Source of the DNA: Ascoidea asiatica
Taxonomy: Eukaryota; Ascomycota; Saccharomycetes; Ascoideales; Ascoideaceae
DNA: 64,000 nucleotides
Direction of reading: 5' to 3'
Assembly: GCA_001600695.1 (NCBI GenBank)
Contig: BCKQ01000001.1
Span: forward strand, 1,330,722-1,394,721
Part shown: in pieces, positions 31,733 through 41,563 of the stretch
How positions within the stretch are numbered: the stretch's first letter is position 1
Layout of the letters: every line of letters starts with the position of its first letter
Made by a program: the position numbers and the translations under genes
Notes under the pieces: generated by a model
Database searches by the model: none
The model's input: only the letters and a program-made list of their open reading frames with translations
Told to the model about the DNA's origin: nothing

Positions 31733-32383
31733 TTATATACAATAATAACGATCGCCAAAATCTCCAACACCAGGAATAATATATTTATCATCATTCAAAG
31801 CAGTATCTATGGCACCTGTTATTACTTTTATTTGTGGGAACTTTTCAGTATAAGCTTTAATTCCTTCTGGGGCAGCAACTAAATTTAAAAAATATATTCT
31901 TTCTGGTTTAACTCCTTTTTCTAAAAGAACTTGAGTAGCCATAATAGCAGAACCACCTGTTGCTAACATTGGATCTAAAAGAAAAATATGTCTTTCAGAT
32001 ATGTCAGAAGGTAATTTTTGATAGAATAATTTTGGTAAAGCTGTTTCCTCATCTCTTTGAATCAATATTTTTCCAATTCTAACACTTCTACAGCAATCTC
32101 TTAAACCCTTTTCCATTGATTCACCTGCCCTGACGATTGAGACACCAGCAATCTTGCCTGCCCATTTAACACCGGTAAAAATTTCATTAGTGGGAGTTCT
32201 AATATTTGTTTTTTCAACCGGTAAATGATTCAAGCCTTCTTCAACCAAAAGACGAATAATTCTATCGGAATAAAATACAAAATCTGATCTATTTGTGTCT
32301 TCATTTCGAATAATAGAATATAAACCTAACAATTGGTTAGATTGAGGTAATAGTGTTACTTGTTCTGGAATTTCGTAGGCCAT
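31733..32383 (-). CDS. FUR1: Uracil phosphoribosyltransferase
   Basis: The enzyme of pyrimidine salvage: uracil plus PRPP gives UMP. 216 residues, the same length as yeast Fur1. The PRPP loop is at about 139-149 (LLDPMLATGGSA). The C-terminal uracil-binding stretch is GVGDFGDRYY, about 205-214. SIVRAGESME near 82-91 is a second conserved block. The ATG at 32383 opens MAYEIPEQ. Members of this family also convert 5-fluorouracil to its nucleotide (established for Fur1). It is divergent from EPL1 across 1.48 kb. Confidence 0.98.
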   Translation of the reverse strand: MAYEIPEQVTLLPQSNQLLGLYSIIRNEDTNRSDFVFYSDRIIRLLVEEGLNHLPVEKTNIRTPTNEIFTGVKWAGKIAGVSIVRAGESMEKGLRDCCRSVRIGKILIQRDEETALPKLFYQKLPSDISERHIFLLDPMLATGGSAIMATQVLLEKGVKPERIYFLNLVAAPEGIKAYTEKFPQIKVITGAIDTALNDDKYIIPGVGDFGDRYYCI

Positions 32384-33863
32384 TTTGATTCAATTTTTAC
32401 TTTAAAAAGGGTGTGAATGTTAAAACTAATACTCACAAAATGATCCCTTAAATTTATTTTCAAGTGTTTTTGGAACAATTTTCAAAAAACGACTTGGAAC
32501 AACATTTATTGTGGGTTCAACACTGAGGACATGTCTTGTGCTTTAAATTCGAAACCATATTTATGGTAATTCTTAGCCTTATCTAACTGCGAAACAGTTT
32601 GAGATATCAACTTTCAACAGTTGATTTCTAACAGTTAGCCGCGGCTTTCTTTTGTTAATTAAATTTAGGGAAAAAGTTATTTAGGGCTTCCGCTGACAAA
32701 TAGCACGTGCTTTATGTGAGTATTTTATCCCACATATCTGAATCAACAGAGATTATCACGCACATTTTCACGCACAAAGGGTAAGCTGATAACAAATCAA
32801 AAATGCAACCACCCCTCTCGCCACACGCTTAAAGCAACCAGCTAGAACGTCAGTGGGGTTTCCCCCAGAAATATTTTTGCTAGAATAATGTTCCACTTCT
32901 TTAAACAAAAGTAATAATAAAAAGTGCGCAAAAAAGAATATTGCGCTGCTTAAAAGCTACAAAGCAAAAGACTTGCTCTTTAACGCTTCTTTATTAATGT
33001 TACAAAATAGTGCTAGAAACATAATGTGTTTGAAAATGCATAAAAAAACCAAATATATTTTGTATGTTTAGTACTAGTCAGGTGTTATGTTGAAAAAAAG
33101 AGGTACTAATAAGTAAAATACGTGGTGTGAGATACTATCTGAATAACCAATTATGCAGCAATATCCAAATGTAACCCTGACTCACGGAGCCGCACTTCCT
33201 AAAACAAACCGAATTAAGCTGAAGGTTAAATAAAAGCAGCCGAAATGGTATTTTTCCCCGTGATCACGGAGAAGAGAACGTGATAGTTTTTGGTTGCTCC
33301 TTGAGACCAGAAAGAAAGCAAAGAAAATTTTCAACTGTTGTTCTTCACGCAACTTTTTCAGATAAATAAAAAAAAAACAAGTATTGTGCGGTTCCGCCTC
33401 CTAACTTCTGGTTTTCTTAACACTTTGTAAAGTCAAGCAAATTTGTAAGTATATTTTATGGCCTCCTTAAAATCAAAGATATTTAGCCCATTTCAAAAGT
33501 ATTTTTTATCAAAAAAAAAATGAAATCCATCTATTAGATTAATCAAAGAATAATTATATTAACATTTTATTTTAGAATAGCTATTTAATTTGGTGCTTTT
33601 TCGTCTTTTCCATGCTCAAAAACTCCAAGATTTGGTGGTTTTAACTAGGTGGCAAATTTTACTGCATACATTTTTCGTTAGAACACCGTGGTGAATTCCA
33701 TCAGTTTTTCTAACATTTTTGCGCGCATTTTCTACAATTTTATATTTTGCGTTCACAGTACCATATACTTGGATTCAATCAATTTTTCAAAATAATATTC
33801 ACAATCGAAAAAGATAAGATAAGATAAGATAACAAAATAAGAGAGAGAGGAAAAAAACTTATA
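32384..33863. promoter_or_regulatory. Long FUR1/EPL1 divergent spacer
   Basis: 1.48 kb without a convincing coding frame, less AT rich than average. Seen here: GGACATGTC (32527-32535), a CACGTG box in AGCACGTGCT (32704-32709), GTCAGGTG (33077-33084), a 12-bp palindrome CCGTGATCACGG (33258-33269) and tandem GATAA units just before EPL1. A non-coding RNA is possible but none was recognised. Confidence 0.5.
33812..33833 (+). promoter_or_regulatory. Tandem GATAA repeat before EPL1
   Basis: Four GATAA units in direct repeat ending about 30 bp before the ATG. They could be GATA-factor sites or merely a 5' UTR microsatellite. Confidence 0.5.
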
Positions 33864-36761
33864 ATGGTAGCACCACCAGTGTCTGCAGGTGCAAGATTCA
33901 GACAGAGGAAAATCTCTGTTAGGCAGACCCTTCAAGTATTAAGGCAAACTGATTTACCAGACCTTGAAAAAGATGAACAACAAAGAGATTTCCAACGTAT
34001 AGAAACTGGTGTTGAAAAAGGTGAAGAGGAGGAAGAACATTTACAAAAAGCTATAAATGCTGCTCATGCAATTGCGATTGGTTCAAAAAATGTTGCTAAA
34101 GAAGAAATTTATATTCCAACCCCGGATGCTTCAAAAATTTGGAAAGACGCTTCAAAATATTATCAAGGTGATTTTCTTGTGCCTTCCTCTTACATCAAGT
34201 TTTCTGCAACTGTTGAAGATACTTTTGGTGTAGATTATAATATGGATGAAAAAGATGAAATTTTTTTAAATATTATGAATAAAAAATTAAAATTATCTAA
34301 TAAAATTATTCCACTATGTTCAGAAGCTGAATTCGAAATGGTTTGTTATAAATACGAAAAAGCCGTCAGTGAAAAGCAACCTTTTTTAACAATGGACCCT
34401 CAGGATATAATGTCTTACAAAGAAATTGTATCGTATTCTTTAATTGATGATAAAACTTCCCCTGAATATATAAAACTCCAATTACAAAAAGAACTAAATT
34501 CAGATAATCCTGTAGTAACATTATTTGATAAATTGTCCCATGATAGAACTTCTGTTTCAAAAAGTAGAAAATTGACTGAATTATTCATACTTTATGGTGA
34601 GAAGATTTATGAACATTGGAAAAATAGAAAACTTCAAAAAGGTGGTAGAGCAATAGCTCCAATACTAAAATTTGAAGATAGATCTGATAAAGATGATTCT
34701 GACCCATATGTTTGTTTTAGAAGAAGAGAATTTAGACAACAAAGAAAAACAAGAAGAGCCGATTTACATTCTTCCGAAAAATTAAGAAAATTACATCAAG
34801 AGCTCAAAAATGCTAGAGAGTTAGTTTTACTTGTTGCCAAAAGAGAAATTGAAAAACAGAAATCCATACAGCTAGAACAAAAAGTATTTCAAGAACGATG
34901 TGCAGTTAAACGATTAAGAAAAGAATTGAATATCAAAAGCGATGATTATGAAGATATATTACCCATCAAGAAAAAGAAAATTGTGTCTCAAGTTGAACAG
35001 CCAAAAGTTGATAATAAAGAAAATATTAATACACTTGTTACTAAGTCTATTAAAGTTAATAACTCGATTGAAAATGGTGATATAATTAAACCTACAACAC
35101 CAACTATATCCAATCCAAAACCTAAGAAAGAATCGAACAGAGAAAAGAAACAGAGTAAATCTAATAGGAATAATAAGGAAAGTGCAAATGGTTCTCTGAG
35201 CCATTCTAAAAGTAGAAAATATGGGTTGGGTCATACTGGCCAAGCGTATGTTAAACTTCCTGCTTCAAAAATTCCTGATATGCAATTGGTGACTGTTGAA
35301 AATATATTGAAAAGTAAAGAAAATGATTTATCCAAAGCTGTTACTGAACGACTCAAGAAGAATCGTGAAGATGACAAAGGTTGGGTCAATCTTACTTCTG
35401 ATCCATATAATCCTTTTGTTTCTATTTCTCTTCCTGGTGAGCCTGTCTGTGATCCAAATCAAGTTCCTTACTCATGCTTAGCAAGTTCATTATTTGAATT
35501 GAAAACCTCTAATTTTATAAATGAGTCAAGCAGTAAATTATTTAGTAATGAAAGACATTTAAGAGATTCAATTTTGCCAATAGATGGTTTAGACGGTCAG
35601 ATATATGACAAAGAAGAAATCAAACCTGAATTTTATAATCCTGTAACCGATTTTGATTTAGTTCATGAAAAGATATCTGAACCAATTTTTAGATTAAGAA
35701 AACGTATAGGACGATGTGGAAGAATAATGATTGATAGAAAAGGTATGGTAACTAAGCAAGATCCGGTAGATGAATTTTTAAATTTTGATGAAGATAATTC
35801 TGCTGACAATGATATTGAAAAGAAAGACATTTCCAAACCTAGTATCAATACTTACGATTCTTCCTCGGAAAAACAGTTTAGACATGATAGTAGATGGATG
35901 TTTGACAATGATTTGACAGAATCTATGGCAGCTAAATTGAACCCTCTTTCAAGAGATCCCGGAACATTAAATGGTATAGAAAATGATACTCAAGTTACAA
36001 GATTTGGTTCAATGTTATACACAAAGGTCAATGATTTTCACAAAGAATTAGGTCTACAATACCATCGCCACAAACAACAACAGCATAAACAACTTCTTCA
36101 ACAAGCATTGCAGCAGCATCAAAAGCAACTTCAACAGCAACAGCAGCAACAACAACAAAAACTTCAACAACAACAGCAACAACAAAAGCTACAACAGCAA
36201 CAACAACAACAGAAGCTTCAACAATTCAATGGTGGAAAAAATGGCAAACATAAACAAAATCAACTTGCAAATGCTCAAAAACAACAGCAGAATAATCGTC
36301 AACAACAACAGCATCAGCAGCAACAACGTCAATTACAACAACAGCAACAATTGATGAATCAGCAATCAAGCCAGCAAATTAATCTTTTGAATTCTCCTAG
36401 ACCTCAGTCCAATTCGCAACTACAACAACAACAACAACAACAACAACAGCAACAGTCCAATAATACAATCCAACAATCCAATCAACAATCTCAAAAATCT
36501 AATCAGCGTATGTCGCCAGCAAATCAACAACTTCAACAATCCAATCATCAAATGCCACAAATCAGTCAACAAATACAACAATCTCAGAAACAAAAAGCTT
36601 TACAACAGCGTCAGCTTTTGCAAAAGCAATTCCAGCAAAAAAAACATCAACAGCTGCCTCAACAAAGAGTACAGTCAGATTCAATAATGCGCACTCCTAC
36701 TCCCCAAATTCAGAATGCTCAAATTCAAAAACAACAAATGCATAAACAACAGCTTGTATGA
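33864..36761 (+). CDS. EPL1: Enhancer of polycomb homologue Epl1 (NuA4 subunit)
   Basis: Epl1 is the scaffold that binds Esa1 and Yng2 (piccolo NuA4) and directs H4/H2A acetylation on nucleosomes. 965 residues (S. cerevisiae 832). The EPcA domain covers about 10-400, starting ARFRQRKISVRQ near 9-20 and including YIPTPDASKIW and the basic REFRQQRKTRRAD block. A basic linker follows, then a conserved C-terminal part near 560-720 (RFGSMLY near 712). The last 240 residues are mostly Gln, coded by mixed CAA/CAG. Start is ATG 33864. Its HAT partner Esa1 is not in this window; SAS2, a related MYST enzyme, is. Confidence 0.96.
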   Translation: MVAPPVSAGARFRQRKISVRQTLQVLRQTDLPDLEKDEQQRDFQRIETGVEKGEEEEEHLQKAINAAHAIAIGSKNVAKEEIYIPTPDASKIWKDASKYYQGDFLVPSSYIKFSATVEDTFGVDYNMDEKDEIFLNIMNKKLKLSNKIIPLCSEAEFEMVCYKYEKAVSEKQPFLTMDPQDIMSYKEIVSYSLIDDKTSPEYIKLQLQKELNSDNPVVTLFDKLSHDRTSVSKSRKLTELFILYGEKIYEHWKNRKLQKGGRAIAPILKFEDRSDKDDSDPYVCFRRREFRQQRKTRRADLHSSEKLRKLHQELKNARELVLLVAKREIEKQKSIQLEQKVFQERCAVKRLRKELNIKSDDYEDILPIKKKKIVSQVEQPKVDNKENINTLVTKSIKVNNSIENGDIIKPTTPTISNPKPKKESNREKKQSKSNRNNKESANGSLSHSKSRKYGLGHTGQAYVKLPASKIPDMQLVTVENILKSKENDLSKAVTERLKKNREDDKGWVNLTSDPYNPFVSISLPGEPVCDPNQVPYSCLASSLFELKTSNFINESSSKLFSNERHLRDSILPIDGLDGQIYDKEEIKPEFYNPVTDFDLVHEKISEPIFRLRKRIGRCGRIMIDRKGMVTKQDPVDEFLNFDEDNSADNDIEKKDISKPSINTYDSSSEKQFRHDSRWMFDNDLTESMAAKLNPLSRDPGTLNGIENDTQVTRFGSMLYTKVNDFHKELGLQYHRHKQQQHKQLLQQALQQHQKQLQQQQQQQQQKLQQQQQQQKLQQQQQQQKLQQFNGGKNGKHKQNQLANAQKQQQNNRQQQQHQQQQRQLQQQQQLMNQQSSQQINLLNSPRPQSNSQLQQQQQQQQQQQSNNTIQQSNQQSQKSNQRMSPANQQLQQSNHQMPQISQQIQQSQKQKALQQRQLLQKQFQQKKHQQLPQQRVQSDSIMRTPTPQIQNAQIQKQQMHKQQLV
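36100..36680 (+). repeat. Poly-Gln coding low-complexity region of EPL1
   Basis: Imperfect CAA/CAG repeats interrupted by Leu, Asn and Ser codons. Mixed codons suggest selection on Gln content and not simple slippage alone. Confidence 0.85.
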
Positions 36762-37189
36762 TTTGCTTTCAATTCTTGTTAAATTTTTTTTTTATTCGCA
36801 ATTATTCAAAATTCAAGATGCTTTGAAGATATGATATTTAATTTATAACATCTCCAAATTGTACAAATAGACGCTATGAATTTATCATTACTTTTTTATA
36901 TTCATTTTTTTTTTCCTTTTCATGATATTTTTTTTCTTATTTTTAATGCTCGTTGGTTCAAATTATTTAATATTTTTTCATTCTTATCTGTTATTTTATT
37001 GTTTATTTTTTTCTAATTTTTTTTTTTTCTTTTTCTTTTTTCTTCCTTATAATATTTTTTATCTTAATAAGTTAATTTCGGTTTCTTTGAGCAAACGAGA
37101 TTAAATAAAAAAGTCATGTAAATTTTCATAGAATTTAAAAAAAAATAAATAAAATTGCAAATTCAATATGTATTGTAGAAATTTATTTA
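36762..37189. other. Convergent EPL1/TRM10 3' spacer
   Basis: T-rich 428-bp spacer; a hydrophobic 60-codon frame inside it comes from T homopolymers and is not believed. No gene is seen. Confidence 0.5.
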
Positions 37190-38428
37190 TTAATCTTTAG
37201 ATTCAACCTGATTCGTTTCTTTTTTTAAAACATTATCTATATTTATTTCACTTTTTTCTTTTGATATTGAGTTATTATTTATAGTAATAATTTCTGATTC
37301 ATCAATATTATCATCAATATGATTTTCTTCATCATCTTCATCATGTCCAAGTTTTCTCTCAGGAAGAATTTCTTCAAAAGCAATTTTCCAATTTTTGCAA
37401 TCAAACCATTTTAATAATAAAGCAACAACATGATAAGTTGTTAAAACTTTTCTTCCATGTAATTTAATAAATTCATCAATAGGTAATTTTGCAGTTCTTA
37501 TTCCTAATTTTTTTGCTTTATCATAACATAAATTTTTATAACGACCTTTATCAACAATTCCTCCAATAATATAAGTTTCTCCATTATTTAAAGTTTCAAG
37601 TTTATTATTTTCATCAGCATCTGCAGTTAAATAAATATATTTTGAAAAATCTTTTGAAAAATCTTTTGAAAAATCTTTTGAAAAATCTTTTGTTAAATTA
37701 TTTGTTTTATTATTTGTTTTATTAATTACATCAATTTCAGAAAAATCATTTTGAATAAATTCAATATTTTTATTCCAAAATTTATATTGAAATAATACAG
37801 TTTCAAATCTTTTTTTTAATAATTTATTAAAAGAAGTTATTTTCATATTAACAAATTGATTTGATTTTCTATTTTCTGCATAACATCTTGTAAGTTGAGT
37901 ACCTAAAGAAATTCTTTCTTTATCATTCATTAAATCATCAAAACTACAATCAAGAATTATATTACAACCTGAGAAAATTTGATTTAAATTATTTTTTGAT
38001 TTTGAAGATCTACTAACAGGTTTTAAAGAATTTAATAAATTTGAATCAATTTTTTCACCATTTGCTTGTTTTTGTAATAATTCATCTCTAATTTGTTTAT
38101 TATTTGATTGTTTTAATTTTCTTTTTTGTTTTTTAATTTGTTTAACTTCTTCTTTTCTTTCATCCCATTTTTTTTGTCTTTGTAATTTTTTCCATTGAGA
38201 TCTTGACATTCCTTCAGGAAGAGTTACTCTTGGTTGTAATCTTTGTCTTTTGATAAATTCTTCTTTTGTTTCACCTTCTAATCTTCTTTTATTGTTTATT
38301 TTAGAATCTTTATTTTCTGAATTTAATTTTTTTATTATTCCTATCGAAACTTCAACATCTTTAGGAATATTAGAAACTTGATTTGACTGATTTTCATCTT
38401 TTGAATTTTCTGAAGTTATTGAATTCAT
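37190..38428 (-). CDS. TRM10: tRNA (guanine-9-N1) methyltransferase Trm10
   Basis: Trm10 methylates G9 of several tRNAs using SAM (SPOUT superfamily). 412 residues (S. cerevisiae 293). A Lys-rich N-terminus (about 60-115) includes RSQWKKLQRQKKW, the usual tRNA-binding extension. The SPOUT core runs about 150-370: IILDCSFDDLM, YLTADADEN with the expected catalytic Asp, YIIGGIVDKGRYKNLC, TAKLPIDE, and LTTYHVVALLLKW. An insert before YLTAD holds four tandem DFSK units. An acidic tail follows. ATG at 38428. It is divergent from JIP5 (358 bp). Confidence 0.96.
   Translation of the reverse strand: MNSITSENSKDENQSNQVSNIPKDVEVSIGIIKKLNSENKDSKINNKRRLEGETKEEFIKRQRLQPRVTLPEGMSRSQWKKLQRQKKWDERKEEVKQIKKQKRKLKQSNNKQIRDELLQKQANGEKIDSNLLNSLKPVSRSSKSKNNLNQIFSGCNIILDCSFDDLMNDKERISLGTQLTRCYAENRKSNQFVNMKITSFNKLLKKRFETVLFQYKFWNKNIEFIQNDFSEIDVINKTNNKTNNLTKDFSKDFSKDFSKDFSKYIYLTADADENNKLETLNNGETYIIGGIVDKGRYKNLCYDKAKKLGIRTAKLPIDEFIKLHGRKVLTTYHVVALLLKWFDCKNWKIAFEEILPERKLGHDEDDEENHIDDNIDESEIITINNNSISKEKSEINIDNVLKKETNQVESKD
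37640..37690 (-). repeat. 12-bp minisatellite coding (DFSK)4 in TRM10
   Basis: Four near-identical 12-bp units give Asp-Phe-Ser-Lys repeats just before the catalytic strand. Frame is kept. Confidence 0.85.
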
Positions 38429-38786
38429 TTTATATTCAAATAATTCTTTGATTGTATTATTTTATAAGAAATAAAAAGAAGAAAAAGGTCAAGAAACAGA
38501 GTAACTTATATTTAAATAATATTTTTTTTTTTTTTTTAGCGGTAGTTCAAATCGATTTTTAATTTACAGTTTTTATTGTCTGTATGTTGGAGGTTGTAAC
38601 CATATTAATAATTTTTTCTTTTTTAAAATTTTTTTTTCAAATTTCAATTTTCAAATTTCAACAAACTTTTAAAAGTTCCAAGTTAAAAAAAAACTCCAAG
38701 AGAAAAAACTTGAAAGAAAGAAAAAAAATATCAGTTTTATTTATTGTTTTTGATAAATAATAATATATAAGAATAGAATAATAATA
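38429..38786. promoter_or_regulatory. Bidirectional TRM10/JIP5 promoter
   Basis: 358 bp, strongly A/T, with T runs at 38520-38540 and near 38625. RRPE-like AAATTTTT elements are present near 38630 but are hard to tell from background. Confidence 0.4.
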
Positions 38787-40388
38787 ATGGGAAAGGGAAA
38801 AAAGAATAAATCTAAAAAAAATGAAGGTATTCAAATAAGAAAAGATCTTTTTCCATTATTTGAAATAAATCATAATGTTGAAAATCCATTATTTTCAATG
38901 GCATCACATCCTTCAAAACCATTAATTTTAACAGGATTAGGTAGTGGACATGTTTATATGTATAAATATAATGAAGAAGAATTAAAAGATTATTCAATAA
39001 AACAATTGAATGAAAATTATAAAGGATATATAAATAAAGTTACAAAAGATATTATAAAACCATTTTGGAATAATTTTGAAAATAATGGAAATAAAAATAA
39101 TGAAATTAAAAATAATGAAATTAAAAATAATGGAATTGAAATTGGATGGAAAACTAAAAGACATAAAAAAAGTTGTAGATCAGTATGTTTTGATAAAAGT
39201 GGAGATTTAATTTATACAGTTGGAACAGATAATGTTATAAAAAAATCATTATCAGAAACTGGAAAAGTGATTGATAAGATAAAATTAAGTGATGAAGATA
39301 TTAAAGAAGATGGAAATATTAATACAATTTTAATTTCAAATACAGAACCATTTTTAATCACAGGTACAGAAAATGGAAATATAAATATTTATGATTATAA
39401 AAATTCATTTAAAAAAATTTATTCAATTAAAAAAGTTCATGAAGATATGGTGAATTCAATTATTAAAATTCCAAATACATCAAAATTTCAATTTATTTCA
39501 GTTGGATCTATAACATTAGCACAAATTGATTTAAGAAAAGGAATTTTAAATTTAAGTGATGATCAATCAGATGAAATTATGGATATTTCATTTCCAAATC
39601 CAGAAAGTAATAAAATTGCAATTTGTGGTATGTCAGAAGGTATAGTTACAGTTTGGAATAAAAAAAGAAATTATCAAGATCAAATGAATAGAATTAAATT
39701 AAGTAAAGATAATAGTGTTGATTGTGTAATAAGTACAATGGAAGATGATGGAGAATGTTGTTGGTGTGGAACATCAGATGGTAAAGTTAGTAAAGTTAAT
39801 GGAAGAATTGGAAAAATTCAAGAAATTAGAATTCATGATGATATTGATGAAGCAAATAATTTAGATATTGATTATGATTATAAATTAGTTTCTGGTGGTT
39901 TAGAAAAATTGAAACTTTGGAATTCAGATCCAATTCTTGAAGAACTTGATATTGAAATTGGAAATGAGAGTGAAAATGATAGTGAAAGTGAGAATGAAAA
40001 AGAAAATGATAATAAAAATGGTTCAGATTTTGGCTCAGACTCTGATTCAAGAGAAGTAAGTACAAATTCTGATTCTGATTCTGATTCAGATTCAGATTCT
40101 GATTCTGAAGCCAACATGGACTCAGAAGCAGAAGAAGCAGAAGAAATGGACGAGAAAACTCTCAGGGCCAATCTCAAACGAGCCATTCAGCGAAGAGACG
40201 AGCTTGGAGCAAGCGACGCCAGCAACGACAGCGAGCAGGACGACGAGAAGCCCAGGAAGAAGAAGACACAAAAGCAGCAGAAGCAGCAGAGGCAGCAGAA
40301 ACAGCAGAAACAGCTGCGTGAGAAATCCCAGCCGGTGAAGCGCGACAAGGCCCGTGATTCTGGCGTCATGTTTTTCGGGGACTTGTGA
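38787..40388 (+). CDS. JIP5: WD-repeat ribosome biogenesis protein Jip5
   Basis: Jip5 (WDR55 family) is a nucleolar factor for 60S biogenesis. 533 residues (S. cerevisiae 492). The N-terminal start MGKGKKNKSKK is basic. Seven WD-like blades span about 25-385: for example NPLFSMASHPSKPLILTG, SVCFDKSGDLIYTVG, and LVSGGLEKLKLWN. An acidic Ser/Asp/Glu region (about 390-450) and a Lys/Gln-rich tail follow, ending GVMFFGDL as in the family. From about 40105 the codons switch abruptly to G/C-ending ones and the GC-richer composition continues past the stop, unlike the rest of the gene. ATG at 38787. Confidence 0.93.
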   Translation: MGKGKKNKSKKNEGIQIRKDLFPLFEINHNVENPLFSMASHPSKPLILTGLGSGHVYMYKYNEEELKDYSIKQLNENYKGYINKVTKDIIKPFWNNFENNGNKNNEIKNNEIKNNGIEIGWKTKRHKKSCRSVCFDKSGDLIYTVGTDNVIKKSLSETGKVIDKIKLSDEDIKEDGNINTILISNTEPFLITGTENGNINIYDYKNSFKKIYSIKKVHEDMVNSIIKIPNTSKFQFISVGSITLAQIDLRKGILNLSDDQSDEIMDISFPNPESNKIAICGMSEGIVTVWNKKRNYQDQMNRIKLSKDNSVDCVISTMEDDGECCWCGTSDGKVSKVNGRIGKIQEIRIHDDIDEANNLDIDYDYKLVSGGLEKLKLWNSDPILEELDIEIGNESENDSESENEKENDNKNGSDFGSDSDSREVSTNSDSDSDSDSDSDSEANMDSEAEEAEEMDEKTLRANLKRAIQRRDELGASDASNDSEQDDEKPRKKKTQKQQKQQRQQKQQKQLREKSQPVKRDKARDSGVMFFGDL

Positions 40389-40657
40389 ACCAGCGGTGTG
40401 GGTGTGCGAAGTGCATTCAACACTCTCTGTTAACGTTGACATCTTGTTAATATCTGCTCAAGTCTTTGTTTATCTCTTAAAAGCTTAATCAGATTTAAAC
40501 TTGTTTGAAATATTGAATATATCAGTATCAGTATCAGTAAAATTTCATATTATCCATAAATACTAAATAATATAGAAATAAATAAATGAAAATTATCTTA
40601 AATCAATAGCATAACTAATGAAGTACTCTTCTTTTATCATAAAAATTACTATTTATA

Positions 40658-41518
40658 ATGTTCAAAGGTGTTAAATTCTGTTGCACTTCTGTAGCAAGTG
40701 ATGTTCGAGTATGTATATATATATACTGTATATATATTTTTTTTTTTTTTTTTTCTTTTTTTTTTCTTAAAATATTTCAAATATAGAGACTTATTTTTAT
40801 AAAATTATAAAATTATTAACAAAATAATAAAATTTCATAATCTTTATTTCTTCAAGGTTGATATGTCAAGTAAAATTAAAGCAATGGGTGGTAGTTATTG
40901 TAATAATTTAATGTCTGATGTAAATATTTTAATTGTTGGTGATAGAAATACAGAAAAATATAAATTTTGTACTCAAAAAAGATATGATATAAAATTTATG
41001 ACTCCAAATTCAATTTTTAAAATTTATGATATTTGGATTCAAGGTGAAGAAAATATACCAATTAATAATTATTATTTATCAATATTTGAAAATATTTATA
41101 TATGTGTTTCAAGAATAAAAAAATTAAAAATAAATATTTCAAATAATAATATTTCAAATAAATTTCAAATTTCTGAACTTATAACCTCAAATGGTGGTAA
41201 ATCAAGTGATAGTTTAACAACAAATAATTCATGTATTGTAACTACTGAAATTTCTGGAATGAGATATGAAAAAGCAAAAGAATGGGGTATACCTGTTCTT
41301 CATCCACTTTGGGTTATTCATTCAATTAAAAGAGGTGCAATGTTAGATATGAAATATTATTTACTTGATGAAATTTTTGAAAAAAATTTAAATCTTAATC
41401 AAATTGGTAAAGGTTCATGTTTAATTTGGTCTGAACTAAAGAATTTAAAAAATTTAAAAAATTTAAAAAATTTAAAAAATCAAAGTAAAAAAAGAAAATT
41501 TTCCTCTGATGATAATTT

Positions 41519-41563
<45 letters not shown>

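Noticed and set aside
32384-33863. Possible centromere because of a CACGTG (CDEI-like) box
   Set aside because: No CDEIII-like element or flanking extreme AT block at the right spacing was seen.
36922-37104. 60-codon Phe-rich frame after EPL1
   Set aside because: It comes from T homopolymers in a 3' spacer.
40122-40442. Antisense frames opposite the JIP5 3' end
   Set aside because: The sense strand codes the conserved Jip5 C-terminus; the antisense frames are low complexity.
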